A DNA stretch of 64,000 nt. Origin: Campanula takesimana (taxonomy: Eukaryota; Streptophyta; Magnoliopsida; Asterales; Campanulaceae). Of the stretch, positions 58,060 to 64,000 are shown in pieces; positions within the stretch are counted from its first letter, which is position 1, and the number at the start of each line of letters is the position of its first letter. Position numbers and translations under genes: made by a program. A model generated the notes under the pieces. The model worked only from the letters and a program-made list of their open reading frames with translations, did not search any database and was not told where the DNA came from. The stretch covers positions 62,001-126,000 of the forward strand of contig JAOWBW010001472.1 of the NCBI GenBank assembly GCA_026119855.1, read 5' to 3'.

Positions 58060-58340
58060 CAAAGTCCAATGACCTTTCTGTAATTAAAGGAAACCTGAAG
58101 GACTGAATTGTAATTAATCCAAAGTTAAGGGACCAAGTTACAATTAAACTAAAGTCAAGGGACCTCCCTGCAATTAATCCAAAGTGGAAGGACTAAATTG
58201 CAATTGAATTAAAATTGAAGGACCAATCTGCAATTAATCCAAAGTTGAAGGACTAAATTGCAATTAAACCAAAGTTGAGGGACCAAATTGTAATTAACTC
58301 AAAGTCAGAGGACTTAATTGCAATTACATAAAGTTAAAGG
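58060..58340 (+). repeat. Degenerate array of about 32-bp units
   Basis: Eight or so diverged units of the type GGACTAAATTGCAATTAA, then CCAAAGTTGAA. Strings of this kind are common in plant Ty3 LTRs as far as I recall. Confidence 0.85.
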
Positions 58341-59212
58341 ACTGACTAGTAAATTAAAGTCAGAAACTTAAACGTAAAGAAAGAAGTAACGAAGTAAAGA
58401 AGTTAAACTGCATCTCTCAGTTAACTAAGAAGAAATAGTTAACGATATAGAGAGTACTAAAGTAAATTACTCCGTGCCTTGTAGATTTGCACAGAGGGGA
58501 GATTGCGAGGAAAAAGCAATTCAGGTAAGGGATTACGTTCCTTACAGTATTTGAACTCCTGTTTATTGGAATTCCGTATTTTTCTAAAGTTAGCTATCAG
58601 TATGGCATGATAGTATTTGAATGAACTCTGCGTTATTGAACGTTCCTTGAAAGAATCTATACTTAGTGATGTCCCCATCGATCTACTAAGTATCGAAGTT
58701 TGAAACTTGTATCACATACTTGTACCATGGTATGTTCTCATTTTAACTTGTAAGTTAACCACTTACTCGTTAAGGCATCCAATGTCCAGTTAGAAAAGAC
58801 ATTGACGGACAGTCCAGTTAGAAAAGACTCGTCCTTAAACTAGGGATTGCATGAGTGATCACATGCCTTCTCTCAGGAATTGTCTGATTACAAGGATGAT
58901 TCTAGACCCCGAGCATATGTGTGTGGATACCATATATGTTACGACCCACACTATTGGCTGAAGAAGCTAGGTGTACAAATTGTACCTTTGGCATTGAGGT
59001 TATAATGTACGTTACCAAGGAATTGACGGAACTTGAATGAATCCCTTTGGATTGTAGTGCCATAATCCTTTTAAAGTAAAATCTTAAAAGTAATACGACT
59101 GTATTGTTCTGCAGTCTTGAATCCAAAAGTAATTGAACTTATCCTTGTAAAAGTTATTCATAGTATTCGTTCTGGTCGTCTCTCCTTAGTAACCGGAGAG
59201 GCCACGTATGAA

Positions 59213-59239
59213 CTTACTGAGCATTCGTTCGCTCATCCC
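59213..59239 (+). promoter_or_regulatory. Stem-loop shared by LTR families (copy in the solo LTR)
   Basis: CTTACTGAGCATTCG followed by TTCGCTCATCCC; TGAGC pairs with GCTCA around an 8-nt loop. The same CTTACTGRG...CTCAYCC frame occurs in sense orientation at 36413-36435, 30755-30777 and 60169-60195. A TTTGTTTCAGG string follows about 20 nt later. Confidence 0.6.
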
Positions 59240-59561
59240 TTCTCTATAAATTTTGTTTCAGGATTTAAGTAGAAAGACAAGACGAGGAAAGCAGCCGTAG
59301 AAAGACGGTGGATTGAAGATTCTTCATTTAGTAGTTTTAAGTACATTTACTTTGATGTAAGTTGAAGTACATTAATGGTTAGGGTTGTTACCTACCAAGA
59401 CAAGTTTAAGTTACGCTTCCGCTATTGTTTGAATTTATGGTTAAATAAGGGACCGTTGTGAACCCTAATTTGAAGTATTTATTATTGTTATTTATGGATA
59501 TTTAATGCCATTAAATGCTCGGATATTATAAGAAAATTCGGGGTGTTACATTACTGATATA

Positions 59562-59812
59562 TTCCCTCCATATCAGCAAAAGTGTCACTAACTTTTCGGA
59601 CACGGAGATTAAGAAAAGGTAGTAGGCATGTGGTAGAATATGAAAGAATGAGTGGGATAAATAGTAATGTTTGTTGAATAAAATAAGTTGTGGAAAATGA
59701 AGAGAGAGAATGAGTGGGGTTAAATAGTGGGGTTGATTGAATATAAATATATTAAAACATTTCCATTTTAGGTAGTGTCACTTGTGCTGGGACAGACCGA
59801 AAAGGAAATAAG
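59562..59812. mobile_element. MITE cut by an LTR element
   Basis: Left end TTCCCTCCATATCAGCAAAA after TA. The right part (GTGTCACTTGTGCTGGGACA at 59775) is the matching subterminal sequence, but the final end is interrupted at 59812 where an LTR begins. Confidence 0.75.
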
Positions 59813-61158
59813 TGTCATGCCCCGAAGTCCGACATTGGACGAACCTCTAGAAGTGACGAATGAAACCGAATATCAATCAAAACCACAAAATGAGAACTGA
59901 ATTTTTCCTCCTCTTATAAACCAACTAAAATGATACAATACAAAATCTCGAAGCGAGTACATCATATCCTCTGACCAAAAACTCAATCTTAACAGTCTCA
60001 AATATTTACAAACTCTAAAACTGTAACAAATTTACAAAAGTTATCTATACATAGCAAAAACAATACATGTATCTAAAGACGTAAAGTCCCACTCAAGCTT
60101 CACAACTCTACTGCAAAACCATCATGTCTCAACGACACTCCACCTGGAAGGGAAAGGGTTAACGAAAAGGGTGAGCACAAATTGCCCAGTAAGAGACTTG
60201 CCAACACAAAGGTGTGTGGCACTGTATAGAAACCCAACCATGAACAAACAGCAATAACGAACCCAACCACCCGATATATAAGTGAGGAGCAAAAGATGAC
60301 AAACGAATCAAATTCCGAATCAAAGTTCCGATGTCAAAGTCCACTACACTTGAGCTGACCAAATGCTTAAAGTCAAAGTTGACTCTTCATCATAGTATCA
60401 CTTGCGCAAATGATACTATGACTAGGAGCCACAAATATAAAAACTGGTGTTAAAGTCATCTCTTGTTGAGGAATTCAAATATCAAACAATCAAAGTGTAA
60501 ATGGCGGAGTAGCAAAACCGAATAACAGAATCCAAATGAGTTGATCCAATAAACGATTACGAATAACAAAGCAAACTGATTCAATAATTATGAAGTCAAA
60601 GAATGAAAGGGTACTAGGTTGGCAAGACCCTTACCTCAACTCCAAGCAAATCCAAAATAAAGTATTAAATCCAGCTTAAACTTCTCAATCTAACATATGA
60701 AATACATAAATGGTAGAAGAGTTAGTATCCATTAAAATACATTTAAATATTAATAATTCATAACAAATCATATAAACACTAAAATAATCATAAGGATCTA
60801 TATGGATAATCATGATGAAACTATCATAATTGAGAAGTACACAGAAAATTACTTAATTTAGACCCAAGTATCATTAATCCCATAATATAAGATGATTCAG
60901 TTATCATTCATTGTTGTTTTGACACTTTCAAAATACATCAGCCACAAAATAATAATTATGAGATAAATACATAAGCTTTGATACCATATAATCATCCTAA
61001 AGAAAATTTCATGAAAGTTTAATAATTTTAGACTCAAGAATCATTCCGTTCCGATTTAAAACAAATGAGTTATGAGTTACAATACTTTGACGAGTTCTCC
61101 TAACATTACAAGGATCGATCTGTACACTTTTCAAACGCATGTACCATTCTAAAATTTA

Positions 61159-61414
61159 CTCCCTCCATCCCATAACAATGAGCACACTTTGACTTTTTTT
61201 GGTCTATTAGGTCAATCTTTGACCATAATTTTATGAATATCTAGATATCTCTAGACAATTCTAAAAATTGTTAATGATAGTATTTTTAATAGTGAAACAA
61301 TAACAATTTTTAGAATTTCATAGAAATATTTAGATATTCATAAAATTATGGTCAAAGATTGACTAAATTGACCAAAAAAGTCAAACTGTGCCCATTGTTA
61401 TGGGACGGAGGGAG
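61159..61414. mobile_element. Stowaway-type fold-back MITE (256 bp)
   Basis: CTCCCTCCATCCCATAACAA and TTGTTATGGGACGGAGGGAG with TA flanks. The arms pair along almost the whole element (GACCATAATTTTATGAATAT with its inverted copy). The same family reappears at 63798. Confidence 0.95.
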
Positions 61415-61478
61415 TATATAATTACGGGAACCAAACAGGCATGTTTACAAATACAGAGACTGAAAAGGAATTCCTCCA

Positions 61479-63475
61479 AGGGAAAAATACCACCTAGTCC
61501 CTGAATAATTTTTAATTTACGTCCTAGGACAGAGACTTTTCTATTTTACCTCCTAGTCTTAAGAAATATTTTATGTAACCATATAGTCCTTTAGTGTATT
61601 AACTACACCCCTCCCCTCCCTACTCACTCTTATTCACACACCCAGAGATTTTTTTTTTCTCTCTCTCCTTTCTCTCCCCACCTCCCCTCCTGCTCCGGCC
61701 ACTCCTCCCTCCTCACTTCCGACAACCCCTCCGATCCCCCTCCTCCAGCGACCTCCCCCTCCTCCGGCGACTTCCCCCTCCGTCGGCCACTTCTTTCCTC
61801 ACCTCCAGCGAACTACTATACTCCTCATACTCCGGCAAACACCACCTACAACATTAATCGGCATTTTTAAGCCCCTGACCGTCGTAGATCTGACATTCCA
61901 AGCCTCTGACCGTCGTAGATCCGGTGTTGACTCTGTCTTCGAACTCTGCTCCAACTCCGGCAACTTCTCCTACGCTGGTGACCCAGGTGAGCAGATCTAC
62001 TATTTTTCGATCAATAACTCTAGATCTACGCATGATTTTCCTTCCTTCCAGCCATCCCGTTCTCATCCTCCTTTCTCGTCGACAGCGACCCGAGCTCACC
62101 CTTCGCAGCAAGAATACAGTAGTTAAAGCAAGAATCTCGTTTTTTTTTTTAAAAAAGAAGAAACTATTGGATGGGGTTGGGGAGTTACTTGGTGAAAATG
62201 AGAAGAGATTGGAGAGATGAGATGTCAGGGAGAGTGGTTTGAATGTGGTGAGTAAATAGACCCATTTAATTTGGGTTTTTGAACTACTGGGTGGAATGTA
62301 TTACGTGCATGATAATTACAAAAAATCATTTATGATAGTTACTTGTAAAGAGGCAGATTTTTTTGTTTGTTTTTTTGGTTTTTTGTTTTCATTTTGATCA
62401 AGTTAATATTGATTCAAGTGATGTTTGTCGTTTTTCTTAATATTTGCTTATTTTTTAGAAAGTTCTCATATGTTTAAATAACACAATTGAGAAGTTTATA
62501 GTTATTTTTGAACAAGTGAGAAGTTTTCAAAATAATTGGGAAGCTTCGTTTGTCTTCAGTGAACAAGTGAGAATTTCTTAGTGTTTTAGTGTACAACTAA
62601 GATGTTCTCAAATGTGTAGTGTATAATTGAGAACATTCTCAGTTGTTAGTCACCGTCATTAATCACCGGCCACCTTCACAGTTGATAATTGCGAAGTTGT
62701 TTGTTCAGTGAACAACTTACTAATAAGTTCTCGGTTGTTTGGTCGCCAGAGTTGAGACAAATGAGAACTTACTGACAAGTTCTCTTTTGTTTAGTCACCG
62801 GAGTTGGTGGTCGCCGGATTTTGGTCGTGTTCTTACTAGTTTAGTTGACAACTGAGAACTTACTGATAAGTTCTCAGTTGTTTGGTCTCCGGAGTTAGTG
62901 GTCGACGAAGTTGGTCGCCGGAGTTTGATCTTCTTCTTGCCGGTTTAGTTGAGAACTGAGAACTTACTGATAAGTTCTCAACTGTTTGGTCGCCGGAGTT
63001 GATGGTCGCCGGAGTTGTTCGTGTTCTTAGTGGTTTATTTGACAACTGCGAACTTCATGATAAGTTCTCAATTGTTTGGTCGCCGGAGTTGTTGGTCGCC
63101 GGAATTGTTCGTGTTATTAGTAGTTTAGTTGACAACTGAGAACATACTGATAAGTTTTCAACTGTTTGGTTGCTGGAAGGTCACTGAAGCTATAAAAAAA
63201 AAAAAAAAAAAAAAAATTGCCAGAGTGGTCGCCGGAGCTGGTGGTCACCGGAGTTGGTGGTCGCCGGAAATGGTGGTTGCCCGAGTTGTTGACTGGAGAA
63301 GGTGGTGAGGGATAGCCTAAGGGGATAGTGGTTGGGGTGAAAGTAAAATGTTGAGAGGGTGTAGTTAGTAATATGTTGAGGAAGATGTAAGCTAGGGACT
63401 ATATGGTTAGTTAAAATATTTCTTGTCTTAAGAGGTAAATAATGTTATGTTGAGGGACTATATGGTAAATGCCCC
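61479..63475. mobile_element. TIR transposon without transposase, Mutator-like (1997 bp)
   Basis: Inverted ends of about 150 bp share AAGAAATATTTTA and CCATATAGTCC, with outer bases AGGGAAAAATACC and GGTAAATGCCCC. The flanks share the 8-bp repeat TTCCTCCA (61471-61478 and 63476-63483). Inside are a C/T-rich stretch with CCTCCGGCGAC strings (61680-61860) and a tandem array (62762-63175). No real ORF. Confidence 0.82.
62762..63175 (+). repeat. About 90-bp tandem repeat carrying a palindrome, five copies
   Basis: Units start near 62762, 62853, 62957, 63047 and 63138. Each holds GAACTTACTGATAAGTTC or a variant (a 7-bp stem with a CTGA loop), then TTTGGTCGCCGGAGTTG once or twice. Copies are diverged by 10-15%. 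Confidence 0.88.
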
Positions 63476-63797
63476 TTCCTCCAGTACAGTGACCAAATAC
63501 AAATTCTGGAAAATCAGAAGGAACAATTTGAAATTTTGAAAATTGCTTTCTTCAACCTCTCCGAAAATAACAGCAACATTCCTCCCATTGAGGTCTACCA
63601 AATCAGTCATTAATTTATTTCAAATTGCTCAATATACATATTCTAACTTACCAAATTATGCATAATCCAACTAAACCCATTACAACCCATCTTTTTAAAT
63701 TAACAAAGTTCATAACATGTCATTCACCTAAACCAGCACCAAGAGCAAGGAATATACAAACAGAGCACATAATATGCACAAAATACACTTTCGAATA

Positions 63798-64000
63798 CTC
63801 CCTCCGTCCCATAACAATGGACACACTTTGACTTTTTTGGTCAACTGAGTCAATCTTTGACCATAATTTTATGAATATCTAAATATCTCTATGAAATTCT
63901 AAAATTTGTTATTGTTTTACTATTAGAAATACTATCATTAACTATTTTTAGAATTGTATATAGATATCTATATATTCATAAAATTATGGTCAAAGATTGA
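63798..64000. mobile_element. Stowaway-type MITE, cut by the window end
   Basis: CTCCCTCCGTCCCATAACAA after TA. It follows the MITE at 61159-61414 almost base for base and would be expected to end about 50 bp beyond the window. Confidence 0.92.

Larger units (their letters stand above)
56904..59550 (+). mobile_element. Solo LTR, Ty3-type (2647 bp)
   Basis: TGTAACACCC...GGGTGTTACA with a perfect TSD TTACT (56899-56903 and 59551-59555). GTATAAATACTT at 57066-57077 is a good TATA box, so orientation is plus, with a short U3 and a leader of about 2.4 kb. The leader carries a 64-bp tandem repeat, an array of about 32-bp units, and near its end a stem-loop shared with other LTRs here. Confidence 0.9.
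59813..64000 (-). mobile_element. Start of a large LTR, running past the window end
   Basis: TGTCATGCCCCGAAGTCC begins inside the MITE 59562-59812. It resembles the LARD LTR in lay-out (sense end GGGGCATGACA, CTTACTGGG...CTCACCC stem-loop at 60169-60195, long AT-rich body), so I take it as a Ty3-type LTR on the minus strand. Taking out the inserted MITEs and the TIR element leaves about 1.7 kb of LTR before the window stops. The other end and the TSD are out of reach. Confidence 0.6.

Overview
This window is nuclear DNA of a seed plant, most likely a eudicot. The evidence is a spliced purine-permease gene, nested LTR retrotransposons with plant-type primer sites, many Stowaway-type MITEs with the CTCCCTCCGT end, and hAT and Mutator-like non-autonomous transposons. 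I cannot name the species. Nothing looks bacterial, viral or organellar. About nine tenths of the window is transposable-element sequence. I see one clear intact host gene. All boundaries were read by eye, using terminal repeats and target-site duplications (TSDs).

Layout. 1-13396: decayed 3' part of a Tat/Ogre-like Ty3 element. Its 3' LTR (4595-13396) is split by a young, apparently intact Ty1/copia element (5725-11709, TSD GTAAG, LTRs about 99.6% identical) that encodes a 1310-aa polyprotein on the minus strand. 13397-18393: a MITE, a poly(A) tract, USE-like boxes and a Mutator-like inverted-repeat element (14820-17898) holding two solo LTRs (15231-16799 and 16816-17298, each with a perfect TSD). 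18394-30070: an inverted-repeat element split by a Tat-type Ty3 element (18690-28524, TSD TTAAG). That Ty3 element has broken gag-pol on the plus strand and a multi-exon broken gene on the opposite strand near its 3' end. A hAT-type element lies at 28682-29393. 30203-38847: a MITE split by a non-coding LARD-like LTR element (30354-38452, TSD ATTCC) and by a second MITE.

39147-46217: a CACTA end, a solo LTR and a decayed copia element (40917-46217) carrying four MITEs. 46275-48347: a Mutator-like element (10-bp TSD) with a small hAT element inside. 48776-49696: a hAT-type element that has captured an intronless eIF5A piece. 49792-53741: the purine permease gene (minus strand, two exons, 355 aa, 2.9-kb intron full of small repeats). 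54781-56690: an inverted-repeat element rich in TCTGGATAT motifs, with a solo LTR inside. 56904-59550: a Ty3-type solo LTR. 59813-64000: the start of another large LTR, carrying a MITE, a 2-kb TIR element with 90-bp palindrome-bearing repeats, and a second MITE copy cut by the window end.

The most interesting points are: the spliced antisense gene inside the Tat element; the eIF5A capture in a hAT element; and a short stem-loop, with paired base changes, shared by three otherwise different LTR families in the same sense orientation. GC-rich palindromes recurring in unrelated LTRs are also worth a look.
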